NCBI GenBank assembly: GCA_040758475.1
Contig: JBFLVN010000013.1
Coordinates: 1-26,805 of the forward strand
Length of the DNA stretch: 26,805 nucleotides
Direction: 5' to 3'
Origin: JBFLVN01 sp040758475
GTDB taxonomy: Bacteria; JAGRBM01
Position numbers and translations under genes: made by a program. The notes under the pieces are model-generated. The model was not told where the DNA came from and made no database searches. It saw nothing but the letters and a program-made list of their open reading frames with translations. Numbering within the stretch: the stretch's first letter is position 1; every line of letters starts with the position of its first letter. Of the stretch, positions 14,458-22,643 are shown in pieces.

Positions 14458-15588
14458 CTAGCGCGCCTCCTCCAGGCCCAGGCAGTTTTCCAGAATGTAA
14501 TTGTGCATGGCCTCTACCTGGAGGCGGACTTCTTCGATCCGGCCGAGCGAACGGCCTTCCTGGTGGACTCTCCGGATCATTTCCGCGAGGCGCGAGTGGA
14601 TCTTCTTGAACTTCGTGTGGGCTTCGATACCGGCCCGGGTCCGCTCGTCGGCGTCGGCCCATTCGCGCTTGGCGTAGGCCAGGATTTCCTCAGCCTGCTT
14701 CAGGAATTCTTCCGCCCGCCGCTCGAAGGGATTGGCCAGGTCGTAGATGATGTTCTGGACGGTCCGGATTTCCTCCGGATTGCTCCAGAGGACGTGGGCG
14801 AGGATCACGAGGTCCGAATCGACCACGTGGTCCCGGCCGTCGAGGAAGGCTTTGGCCTTCAGGATTCCAAGCGAATTGTGATACCGCCGGTCGGACGCGA
14901 TGATATTTTCCTTCTTGAGCTTGTTGCGGACCGTGACGAGCAGATTGACGATCAGATCGGGGATTTCGATGCGGGAGGCTTCCTCTTGCATCTCTTGGAG
15001 TTCCTGGAGGGTGATCTTCGTCCCGTTGGTTCCCGGTTTGGCCGCGAGCATCTGGACGAAATTCGTGTCCTCGGAGATGTAATCCACGAGGAACCTGACC
15101 AGGAAGCGATCGTAGAGGGCGGTGAGTTCTTCTTCGTCCGGCAGCTCGTTCGACGCGCCGATGAGCGTCATGAGGGGCACGGTCACCGGCATTCCACCGT
15201 TGTGGAATTTGCGCTCGTTGATGATGGCCAGGAGCGCGTTGAGGATCGAGCTGTTGGCCTTGAAAATCTCATCCAGGAACGAGACGTGGGCTTCCGGGAG
15301 TTTGTCCTTCGTGATCCGGACGAACTCGTCGTTTTCGAGGGCTTTGAGGCTGATGGGCCCGAAAATCTCTTCCGGCGTCGAGAATTTCGTGAGGAGCCAT
15401 TCGAAGTAGCTGGCGCCCTGAATCCGGCGGCAAAGCTCCTCGGCCAGCATGCTCTTGGCCGTGCCCGGCGGGCCGATGAACAGGACGTGCTCCCGGGCGA
15501 GAAGGGCCGCCAGGGTGCCGTCTACGACGTCATCCCGTTCGACGAAAGTGTTGTGGAGTTCCTGCCGGATCGTCTGTATGGCGTTCAT
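14458..15588 (-). CDS. ravA: RavA-like MoxR-family AAA+ ATPase
   Basis: This 376-residue AAA+ ATPase matches RavA: Walker A GPPGTAKS at 39-46, FEWLLTKFSTPEEIFGPIS at 62-80, Walker B VSFLDEIFKA at 102-111 (D106, E107), sensor-1 GASNELP around N147, and the arginine-finger region YDRFLVRF at 159-166. The ASDRRYHNSLGILKAKAF stretch is the RavA-type lid. The family builds hexamers that work with VWA proteins to insert metals or remodel complexes. E. coli RavA is longer and binds lysine decarboxylase through a special domain; the C-terminus here is a shorter helical segment, so that partnership is not expected. The ATG at 15588 is preferred over the in-frame extension to 15642 because homology begins there. 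viaA follows immediately. Confidence 0.9.
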   Translation of the reverse strand: MNAIQTIRQELHNTFVERDDVVDGTLAALLAREHVLFIGPPGTAKSMLAEELCRRIQGASYFEWLLTKFSTPEEIFGPISLKALENDEFVRITKDKLPEAHVSFLDEIFKANSSILNALLAIINERKFHNGGMPVTVPLMTLIGASNELPDEEELTALYDRFLVRFLVDYISEDTNFVQMLAAKPGTNGTKITLQELQEMQEEASRIEIPDLIVNLLVTVRNKLKKENIIASDRRYHNSLGILKAKAFLDGRDHVVDSDLVILAHVLWSNPEEIRTVQNIIYDLANPFERRAEEFLKQAEEILAYAKREWADADERTRAGIEAHTKFKKIHSRLAEMIRRVHQEGRSLGRIEEVRLQVEAMHNYILENCLGLEEAR

Positions 15589-15722
15589 GGATTGGGTTGG
15601 GCGCCTACTGCGGCAAGGGCCGGCAGGCCATTGGTCCCTCACGATGCCAAGGGAACTTTAGCCGCTTGGGCCTCCCGGGCGCAAACGGCGCTGCCGCGAG
15701 GAGAAACGCGGGCCCTGGACGT

Positions 15723-16214
15723 TTAGTGCTGGTGGACTTCGAGGCGCGCGGCGAGGCCCGTGCTCATCTGCTTTTCCTTGACCAGGAGTTCATTCGTGGA
15801 ACGGAGCCGCTCACAGAAGGTACGGCAGAAGTGTTCGAGGAACTTGACAGCGATCGTCGGGTGGTTATCCACGAGGGCCCGGTACTTGATCCGGTCCAGG
15901 AAATAGAGGACGGAAGGGCCGTTGGCCAGGACTTTCGCCGTCGTGGGCTTGTTGTCGATAAGCCCCATTTCCCCCACGTGTTGACCCGGCCCCAGATGGG
16001 CGATGACCAGTTCTTCCTTCCCGATGCCGCCTTTCAGGATGTCCACCTTGCCCGAATAGACGAAATAGAGCCCTTCTCCGATGACCTGATCCCGGATAAT
16101 CACGGCGCCGCCGGGGAAGAATTTCTCGACCATGTATTCGGCAACCCGGCCGATGTCTTCGTCGGAGAAACCCTGGAAGAGTTTCATCGTCTTGAGCCGT
16201 TCTTTGAGGACCAT
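15723..16214 (-). CDS. Single-domain cyclic-nucleotide-binding-like protein
   Basis: This 163-residue protein is one cNMP-binding beta-roll (about 10-115) followed by a helix, with no DNA-binding domain, so it is not a Crp-type regulator. YFVYSGKVDIL (50-60) and the phosphate-cassette-like GQHVGEMGLIDNKPTTAKV (77-95) are typical. The cassette keeps G81 and E82, but the Arg that normally grips the cyclic phosphate is replaced (NKPTTA), so cAMP or cGMP binding is doubtful. Such stand-alone domains act as regulatory partners or bind other ligands. ATG 16214 has AAGGAG eight bases upstream and lies 12 bp after the murJ stop, indicating co-transcription. The ravA start is 134 bp beyond its end, and that gap shows no clear terminator. 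Confidence 0.85.
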   Translation of the reverse strand: MVLKERLKTMKLFQGFSDEDIGRVAEYMVEKFFPGGAVIIRDQVIGEGLYFVYSGKVDILKGGIGKEELVIAHLGPGQHVGEMGLIDNKPTTAKVLANGPSVLYFLDRIKYRALVDNHPTIAVKFLEHFCRTFCERLRSTNELLVKEKQMSTGLAARLEVHQH

Positions 16215-16226
16215 GGAGCTTTCTCC

Positions 16227-17909
16227 TTATGCCGTCCGGGCTCCCTCGCGGCGCAGGCGGCGCCGGAGACGGGAGAGGGCGTCGCGCAAGTCGCGGGTTT
16301 CTTCGATTCCGATCCGTTCACAATAGGGAAGGTAGAGAACCACGGCAAGCAGCACGGGAAGGACCACGCGAACCGCACGGCGGAGGATTTCGGGCCCTGC
16401 CTCTGGCGGCCAAAGCAGGCCCACAAGGGCCTGGCTCCAGTAAGCCACGAGGCCCACGAGGACCGACGCCAAGGCGGTCAGGAGCAAATTCCGCAAAATC
16501 CCCTCTCCTTTCCAGCCGCCGAGCCGCCGCCCAGCGGCCGCGAAGAGGAGTCCCGCGTTGACCAACGCGCCAACGGCCGTACCCAAGGCGATCCCCGGCG
16601 CCCCCAGAAGGTTCCAGAAAACGGCATTGAAGGAAATGTTAACAACGACGGCGGCAAAACTGCCCATCAAGGCCACGCGAGAGGCGTCGAGCGCGTAAAA
16701 AGCGGGTACCAGGATTTTGACACTCGCGGCGGCCGCAAGGCCGGCCACGTAAGCGCAGAGCACCTGGCTGGTGGCCTCTGAATCGGCAGCCGTAAAACGC
16801 CCGTATTCGAACAGCAATTCGGTGCAGGGTTGGGCGATAGCGATCAGACCAGCGGTGGCCGGAAGCGTCAAAAAGAAGACGAGCTTTAACGAATGGGCGA
16901 GGCTCTTTCGGAGGGCGGGAAGATCGTTCCGGGCGGCGTCCTCGGCCACGTTGGTCTGGGTGACTGTCCCCAGCGCGACGCCGAAAAGCCCCACGGGGAC
17001 GAAATAAAGCCGGAAGGCGTAGTCGAGCCACGCCACCGGCCCATCTCCCAGCTTGGAGGCGAACATGGAATTTACGAGGATGTTGAGTTGCACGGCTCCC
17101 AGGCCAGCGATCGCCGGGGCCATGAGCCGGGCGATCCGCCGGACACCGGGGTGGATAAACGCCCCCGAAAGGGTTGGCCGGAAGCGAAACCCCAAACGCC
17201 ACAGAGAGGGCATCTGCGTCGCGATCGTGCAAAGGCCACCCAGCAGCACGCCAGCCGACCAACCGATGGCCGCCGTCTGGACGTCGCTCGTAAAGAGATA
17301 AAGGACCACCGCTACCAGGACGGACGAGACGTTGAACACGGCTGGAGCGAGGGCGGGGAGGAAGAATTGCCGGTAGGCGTTCTGCATCCCCATGAGGACG
17401 GCGGAGACACTCACCATGGGAAGAAACGGCATCATGATCGCCGCCAGATGGGCCGTGAGTTCCCTCTTGCCGGGAGTGGCCGCAAAGCCCGGAGCGATGA
17501 AGGCGACGACTTGTTCCGCGAACACTATTCCCAGGAGCGCGATGGCTCCCGTCACCACGAGAACGATTCCCAGCGTGAGGGACGCAAGGGAATGGGCTTC
17601 TTCCTTGGAGCGGTTGACCAGATGGTCCGTGAAGGTCGGGACAAAGGCCGCCGACAAGGCCCCTTCCGCGAAAAGATCGCGCAGGAGATTGGGAATCCGG
17701 AAAGCGATGACGTAGGCATCGCCGTAAAACCCGGCGCCAAGAAGCCCAGCCCGGAGGCTCTCCCGCAAAACGCCCAGGACGCGGGAGGCGAGCACCGCGA
17801 TGGAAATAATTCCAGCCGAAGCCAGCGTGGACTTCTTTTCAACCGGAGGATCGGGGGGATTTGAAGGAGTTGGGCCCAGAAGGAGCGTCCCGCTTTTGCC
17901 CTCGCTCAA
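16227..17909 (-). CDS. murJ: Lipid II flippase MurJ (MviN)
   Basis: This 560-residue polytopic membrane protein of the MOP superfamily has about 14 hydrophobic helices. Family features are ASRVLGVLRES at 41-51, GDAYVIAFRIPNLLRDLFAEGALSAAFVPTF at 63-93, and the later PVGLFGVALGTVTQTNVAEDAA. It moves lipid II across the inner membrane for peptidoglycan synthesis and is normally essential. The C-terminal arginine-rich tail is cytoplasmic. The start is uncertain: TTG 17909 is the only usual start codon ahead of the first helix but has no ribosome site, and a TATACT sits one base upstream of it (17916-17911). It begins 35 bp after the alpha/beta hydrolase stop, so it may be read from that gene's transcript. 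Confidence 0.92.
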   Translation of the reverse strand: MSEGKSGTLLLGPTPSNPPDPPVEKKSTLASAGIISIAVLASRVLGVLRESLRAGLLGAGFYGDAYVIAFRIPNLLRDLFAEGALSAAFVPTFTDHLVNRSKEEAHSLASLTLGIVLVVTGAIALLGIVFAEQVVAFIAPGFAATPGKRELTAHLAAIMMPFLPMVSVSAVLMGMQNAYRQFFLPALAPAVFNVSSVLVAVVLYLFTSDVQTAAIGWSAGVLLGGLCTIATQMPSLWRLGFRFRPTLSGAFIHPGVRRIARLMAPAIAGLGAVQLNILVNSMFASKLGDGPVAWLDYAFRLYFVPVGLFGVALGTVTQTNVAEDAARNDLPALRKSLAHSLKLVFFLTLPATAGLIAIAQPCTELLFEYGRFTAADSEATSQVLCAYVAGLAAAASVKILVPAFYALDASRVALMGSFAAVVVNISFNAVFWNLLGAPGIALGTAVGALVNAGLLFAAAGRRLGGWKGEGILRNLLLTALASVLVGLVAYWSQALVGLLWPPEAGPEILRRAVRVVLPVLLAVVLYLPYCERIGIEETRDLRDALSRLRRRLRREGARTA

Positions 17910-17944
17910 CAGTATAGGCCAGGAATCGAGAAAGGGGACGGGGC

Positions 17945-18736
17945 TTAAGCGCTTAGAAACGCCGCCACTTCCCGGTTTACGTCGCTCGCCCGGTCGAAGA
18001 AAAAGCCGTGGGCCGTGCCGGGGATCACCTTGAGCTTCGCCTGGGGGATGCCTGCCGCCAGGACTTCCGAATTCCGGGGCGGGACGAGTTCGTCCAAATC
18101 CCCCGTGATAACCAGCGTTTCGTGGATGATTTCCGGGAGGCGCCCCTGGGTGTTGTGGGCCATCACGGCGTTCATCTGCCCCATGAATCCCCGGCGTGGG
18201 GGAAGGTAGCGAAGCTGGAGGGCCATCATTTTTTCGCAGAACTCCGCTTCGCGGTCGATAAACTCCTGGGTGAACATGGCGCGAAGGCTGTTTCTAGCGA
18301 CCTCTTGCGGCGTCTTGGCCCCGGCTCCCGTCAGAAGCTGGAGCATCTCGGGGCCCGGCGGGGCGATGAAGGCGCCCGCCGTGGTGGCCGCCAGGATGAG
18401 GCGGCGGACTCTCTCCGAATGATTGAGTGCCACGTGCTGGGCGATCATCCCGCCCATGGAAACCCCCAGAACGTGGGCCGATGAAATCCCCTCGGCGTCG
18501 AGTACCGCCACGGCGTCCCTCGCCATGTCGGCCATGGTCCAGGGGCTCTTGGGCACGGCAGAAGCCCCCACGCCGCGGTTGTCGAACACGAAGAGCCGGA
18601 ACTTGTCCTGGAGACCCTCGATCTGGGGTTCCCACAGTTCCTTCGTTCCGCCCAGGCCCATGATGCAGAGGAGCGGCTCTCCTTCTCCATAAACCTCGTA
18701 GGCGATTTCGACGTCCTGGCTGTTGGTCTTGGGCAT
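17945..18736 (-). CDS. Alpha/beta hydrolase (serine type)
   Basis: This 263-residue hydrolase has the serine nucleophile elbow GVSMGG at 91-96 (S93), oxyanion-side MGLGGTKELW at 26-35, probable acid D215 in TGDLDELVPP and base H243 in GTAHGFFF. The lid region (about 120-190) is small and Met-rich. It resembles the large group that includes 3-oxoadipate enol-lactonases, BioH-like esterases and related enzymes, and the substrate cannot be chosen from sequence. ATG 18736 is preferred because GGAGAG lies just upstream, although the frame extends to 18808. It is the first gene of the minus-strand run that continues into murJ, and its start faces that of the divergent histidine kinase across 132 bp. 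Confidence 0.87.
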   Translation of the reverse strand: MPKTNSQDVEIAYEVYGEGEPLLCIMGLGGTKELWEPQIEGLQDKFRLFVFDNRGVGASAVPKSPWTMADMARDAVAVLDAEGISSAHVLGVSMGGMIAQHVALNHSERVRRLILAATTAGAFIAPPGPEMLQLLTGAGAKTPQEVARNSLRAMFTQEFIDREAEFCEKMMALQLRYLPPRRGFMGQMNAVMAHNTQGRLPEIIHETLVITGDLDELVPPRNSEVLAAGIPQAKLKVIPGTAHGFFFDRASDVNREVAAFLSA

Positions 18737-18868
18737 TGGGAACTCTCCAGGCCTTGAAGAGTACCGCTTCCTGCTTTTCCCATCAAACGGCCCTTCGTGG
18801 ATTGGCAAGGGATACCCGGCTAGAGTCGCCCCCCGATTTCAGATAACAAGCTTTGGGGAAAACGCCCG

Positions 18869-20266
18869 GTGACAGGTCCGTCCACTTTCCGCGCCCGGCT
18901 CGTCGACCGCCTGGCCCGCTTTACGGGCCTTTCGGAGGCCGACCGCTTCGAGCTCGAATTGTTCCTCCATTTCCTCGGCGTCGGGGCGAGCATCACCCTG
19001 GCGGTCGTGACGAGTTATACGTCCGGCTCGACCTTCCAGGCCCTCTCCTACAAGCCGGCCCAACAGGGCGTTCTAGTCACGGCTATTATCCTGCTCCTGG
19101 ACGGCGTTCTGTTCTGGCCCCTCACCCGGTGGGTGAGGGAAAAGAACCGGCACGACCTCACCCCCTGGATCACCTGTTCCTGGATCGTCCTCACGCAAAT
19201 CCACACGGGGTATTGCGCGCACCTCTACGGAACCACCCAAAGCGTCTTCCTCGTCATGCTTCCGGGCGGGGCGCTCGTGACGACCGCCGCCCTGGGAGCC
19301 CGCCGGGGGCTCTTCAACATGATCGTCGCCTTCGCCGTGGCGGCGGGAATTCTAGCGCTCGAAAAGAGCGGCGTGATCCCCTTCGCGCCCCTCTCGCCGG
19401 AACTGGATGAGAATTATTACCTGACCAACTGGTTCATCATCGTGGCGTTCGTCAACGTCGTCCTCTTCGGAACGGTCACCTGGGGGACGTTCGCGCTTTT
19501 CGCGACACTGCTTGAAGAAAATCAGCGCCAGCTTCGGGAAGCCCAGGAACGCGCTCTTCGGGCCGAATCCCTGGCGGCCATGGGAACCCTGGTCGATGGC
19601 GCGGCCCACGAGATCCGCAACCCCCTCGCTAGCGCCACGAGCCTCGTACGCACGGTTCTCGACGATTTAAAGATGCGCAAAGACCTGCCGCCGGATTTCG
19701 TGGAAGACACCTTGCGGGCCTTGGGCACGACGGATCGATCCCACGAGCGCATCGGCCAGCTCGTCGAACCGCTCCTGGCGCTCTCCAATGCCAAAGGCGT
19801 AAAGCCAAGCCCCGTCCATCTCCCCGAAGCGGCCGCGCGGGCCGTCCGCCGGATCGAAGAAAGCGGGAATCCCCTTAGCGGCCGTCTCAGTCAGGCGCTT
19901 CCGGAAAATCTCCCGCCTTTTCTCGCCCAACCCCAACTCACGGAGTTCGCCATCTACCATCTCTTGCGAAACGCCGAGCAGGCCACCCGCGCCGAGGGGA
20001 GCCCCGTGCGTCTCCTGGCTCACCAGGAAAACGGCCGGGTGGTTCTGATCTGTGAAGACGAGGGAATGGGCCTTCCCGCCGGGATCGAAGCCAGCGTCTT
20101 CGATCCCTTCGTGGGGGGCCGGGGAGATTGGGAAGGCGTGGGCCTGGGGCTCTACGTCGTCCAGGAAGCGGCCCGGGCTTTCGGGGGCCGGGCCATGGTG
20201 GAGAGCCCCCGGCGCCCCACCCGTTTCCGGATGGAATGGCCCACGCAACCAACCAAGACAGATTGA
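18869..20266 (+). CDS. Membrane sensor histidine kinase without a nearby response regulator
   Basis: This 465-residue kinase has six predicted membrane helices (about 33-50, 66-84, 98-116, 122-140, 146-164 and 186-212), then a short coiled coil leading into the dimerisation domain with phospho-accepting H247 in AAHEIRNPLAS. The ATPase domain has the N box LLRNAEQAT (N368), G1 EDEGMGLP (D397), the FDPF motif and G2 GVGLGLYVV at 423-431. There is no PAS, HAMP or periplasmic sensor domain, so the signal is probably read within the membrane. No receiver protein is encoded next to it, making it an orphan. The start is GTG 18869 with GGGGAA eight bases upstream. It converges on the VWA gene, with only 4 bp between their stop codons. 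Confidence 0.9.
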   Translation: MTGPSTFRARLVDRLARFTGLSEADRFELELFLHFLGVGASITLAVVTSYTSGSTFQALSYKPAQQGVLVTAIILLLDGVLFWPLTRWVREKNRHDLTPWITCSWIVLTQIHTGYCAHLYGTTQSVFLVMLPGGALVTTAALGARRGLFNMIVAFAVAAGILALEKSGVIPFAPLSPELDENYYLTNWFIIVAFVNVVLFGTVTWGTFALFATLLEENQRQLREAQERALRAESLAAMGTLVDGAAHEIRNPLASATSLVRTVLDDLKMRKDLPPDFVEDTLRALGTTDRSHERIGQLVEPLLALSNAKGVKPSPVHLPEAAARAVRRIEESGNPLSGRLSQALPENLPPFLAQPQLTEFAIYHLLRNAEQATRAEGSPVRLLAHQENGRVVLICEDEGMGLPAGIEASVFDPFVGGRGDWEGVGLGLYVVQEAARAFGGRAMVESPRRPTRFRMEWPTQPTKTD

Positions 20267-20270
20267 AAGA

Positions 20271-22637
20271 TTACGCGAGGCCCCACCGTCTCCGAAGCCA
20301 CCATTCGAGGATGGCGAGCACGAGCGCCAGCACGAGCGCGATGGGGGTATCCCACAGAGAGACTTCGTGGGAGCCTAGCACCTTGTAGGCTTGTTCGTCC
20401 TTGAGTTTGGGAGAGCCGCTTAGCTTCCCGTCGGTAATCGAAAGGGAAACGCCGTTTCCCAGATCAGCGAGGAGTGAAAGAAGTTCCCCGTCCGGCTCCG
20501 TTCGCTCGAACTCCCGGCTTTCGGCCACGACTTCGACGTACGCCGAGTCCGTTCCGAGCGAAATCCCGCCCCGGAAAGCTTCCGCCTGGATTTCCAGGTA
20601 TCCGGCGCCGCTCGCCTTGCAGCGGGTTTCGTAACGCCCTTCGCCCAGGGAGCGGGCTTTCTCCTGGCAGACGACTTCGCCGCTCATGGACTTGGCCTGC
20701 ACTTTGACGTCGGCGTCGCTCACGGGACTGTACTCGGGGCTAAGGACGCCCACTTCGACGTGCATTTCTTCACCCGGCCGGTACCGGGAGCGGTCCGTCG
20801 TCACGTTGAGCTGCTTTAACGCCGGGTCTTTGGTGAGCCAGCGGATCGCCTCGCGCCAGAACGAGAGATAAGCCTCGTTCGTCCCGCCCGCATCCACGGG
20901 GAAATAACTCCAGTACCAGGTCGTATCGGCCGCGATGGCAAGGGAGCGTCCCTTCCCGACGCTCGCCGCCGAGACCACCGGCGCGGGCTGGCCCGTGGGC
21001 GTCCGGAGGCTTGGGTGCGTCAAAAGGGCCACGGCCCCGGCGGAGAGATCGCCCACCCGGTTCATGCCGTCGAGCGGCGGGAGAGAAGCCCAGATTTCGG
21101 AAGAGCGCTGCGGGTCCAGGTGAAGGCGCATGAGCGGGTGGAGGCGTCCGGCGGCGGAGGGCTTGGGGGCGAAGCGCTCGTAGGAAATCCCCTTCCCCGC
21201 TTCGAGCAGGCTTCCGGCGTAGCGGAGCGAGACCGGCAGGATGTCCTCGATGGGCGTGCCCGTGTAGTTCCCCGCCGAGAAGGATTGCTCGCCGCCGAGC
21301 ATCACGAATCCGCCGCCGTCCCGCACGACGAAATCTCGGATGTTGGAAAGATGGATGGGGAGAATCCCGTAGGCCGGGACGTACTGGAAATTCTGGAAAA
21401 TGACAAGATCGAAGGTGTGAAGCTTCTTGTTGAAAATCTCGTCGGTCGGGAACGGGATGAGGCTTAGTTCGTCTTCCGTAAAGGGAATGGGCACGAGTTC
21501 CCGGAGGATCATGAAACTGACGAGATCGATGTTCGGGTCTTGCTTTAGCGTCCGCCGGAGGAATTGTTCATCCCAGGAAGGGCGCCCCACGACGTGAAGG
21601 ACGCGCACCTTGTCCCGGATGATCTTGATCTTGAAATCCTTCCGGTTGTTTCCGGGAAGGCGCTCGCCCGTAAGCACGGGGACTTCGACCGTGTAGACGA
21701 ATTCGCCCACCCGCGTGGGCGAAAACCCGAGCTTCGCTTCCACCGTGCCGCCGCTCGCGGGGAGTTCCACCCGCGCGCTGGCCAGGACTTCGCTCCCCTG
21801 GCGGATCGTGATGGGAACGGATTTTCCGCCGATGCCCCGGGCCGATAATTCCACCTTCACGTCCACCTGGTTCCGGATGAAGCCGTACTCGTCGGCGATC
21901 ACCCGGCGGATGGCGAGGTCAGGAAAGGCGTTCTCGCCCCCGACCCGCACGGTGGAAAGCGGCGCCGCGGGAAGGAGGTCGTTTCGCTTGAGGAACGAGG
22001 CGAGCTGGCCCGGATCACCGTGGAGCTCGGAAAGAGCGCCCAGGTCCGCGCCGTCGGTCACAAGGACGACGCCGGCCGTCGCCCGTTCGCGAGAGAGCTT
22101 GGAGAGGTCGGCGAGCGCCGCCGAGAGGTCGGTTTCAGAACCCTCGGCTTCGTACCCTTGCGAAACGGCCGGCCGGGCCGATTCGGCCCGCTCGTAGTCG
22201 GCCCCTTTCCCGGTGAACAAGAGGTACCGGACGTCGTGATCCTTTTCGATTTCCTCCCAAGGGGATTTCTCCCCAAGGGCACTCGCGACAGCCTTTCGCC
22301 GTTCCTCTCCGTCCGCGGCGTCGGGGATTGTCATGCTGGGGGTCCGATCGATGGCCACCAGCACTTGGGAACGGATGGGAACGGTCTTTAGAAGCTCGAG
22401 TTCCGGTTCAAGGAACAAGACGAGCAACAAGGCCAGGAGCGCCCAGCGAAGCCCTAGGAGCACGACCCTGCGAACAAGACGCTGGCGCCCCCGCAGGTGC
22501 CAGAAGGAAATCCCCGCCGAGGCAGCCAGGAGCAGGGCGAGCAGGATGAAAAGCCATTCCCCGGCCGCGCCGTCCAGGCGGAAAACCCAACGGTCGTAGC
22601 CGTGGGTATCGATCCCCAAGAGGTTCGGAAGGTTCAT
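20271..22637 (-). CDS. Membrane VWA / amidotransferase-like domain protein (last gene of MoxR operon)
   Basis: This 788-residue protein has two N-terminal membrane helices (about 28-45 and 59-77), then a VWA-like domain beginning VLVAIDRTPSM (92-102), where the MIDAS motif reads DRTPS rather than DxSxS. VVLVTDGADL follows. A class-I amidotransferase-like domain comes next (VRVLHVVGRPSWDEQFLRR, later GGGFVMLGGEQSF), without an evident catalytic Cys. A beta-rich region and a C-terminal membrane helix (about 765-783) complete it. This is the usual large periplasmic-facing protein of MoxR/DUF58/BatA operons, whose role is thought to be assembly or quality control in the envelope. The ATG lies six bases after the DUF4159 stop; the ribosome site is weak (AGAAGG, far upstream), so coupling is likely. 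Confidence 0.85.
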   Translation of the reverse strand: MNLPNLLGIDTHGYDRWVFRLDGAAGEWLFILLALLLAASAGISFWHLRGRQRLVRRVVLLGLRWALLALLLVLFLEPELELLKTVPIRSQVLVAIDRTPSMTIPDAADGEERRKAVASALGEKSPWEEIEKDHDVRYLLFTGKGADYERAESARPAVSQGYEAEGSETDLSAALADLSKLSRERATAGVVLVTDGADLGALSELHGDPGQLASFLKRNDLLPAAPLSTVRVGGENAFPDLAIRRVIADEYGFIRNQVDVKVELSARGIGGKSVPITIRQGSEVLASARVELPASGGTVEAKLGFSPTRVGEFVYTVEVPVLTGERLPGNNRKDFKIKIIRDKVRVLHVVGRPSWDEQFLRRTLKQDPNIDLVSFMILRELVPIPFTEDELSLIPFPTDEIFNKKLHTFDLVIFQNFQYVPAYGILPIHLSNIRDFVVRDGGGFVMLGGEQSFSAGNYTGTPIEDILPVSLRYAGSLLEAGKGISYERFAPKPSAAGRLHPLMRLHLDPQRSSEIWASLPPLDGMNRVGDLSAGAVALLTHPSLRTPTGQPAPVVSAASVGKGRSLAIAADTTWYWSYFPVDAGGTNEAYLSFWREAIRWLTKDPALKQLNVTTDRSRYRPGEEMHVEVGVLSPEYSPVSDADVKVQAKSMSGEVVCQEKARSLGEGRYETRCKASGAGYLEIQAEAFRGGISLGTDSAYVEVVAESREFERTEPDGELLSLLADLGNGVSLSITDGKLSGSPKLKDEQAYKVLGSHEVSLWDTPIALVLALVLAILEWWLRRRWGLA

Positions 22638-22643
22638 GGGGAG

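Noticed and set aside
15589..15722. Possible terminator or small gene between the cNMP-like gene and ravA
   Set aside because: I found no stem-loop with a T run and no short frame with a ribosome site, so the gap is left unassigned.
12850..15726. A 958-residue open frame on the plus strand
   Set aside because: It lies antisense to ravA and viaA, whose conserved Walker, sensor and MIDAS motifs are unmistakable. The long antisense frame follows from GC-rich codon use, and its product is low in recognisable motifs.
15597..16781. A 394-residue plus-strand open frame
   Set aside because: It crosses the ravA start region and is antisense to the cNMP-like gene and murJ, with no start signals or family motifs.
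16893..17864. A 323-residue plus-strand open frame
   Set aside because: It is antisense to murJ, highly charged and His/Arg/Gly-rich, as expected from reverse reading of a membrane protein gene.
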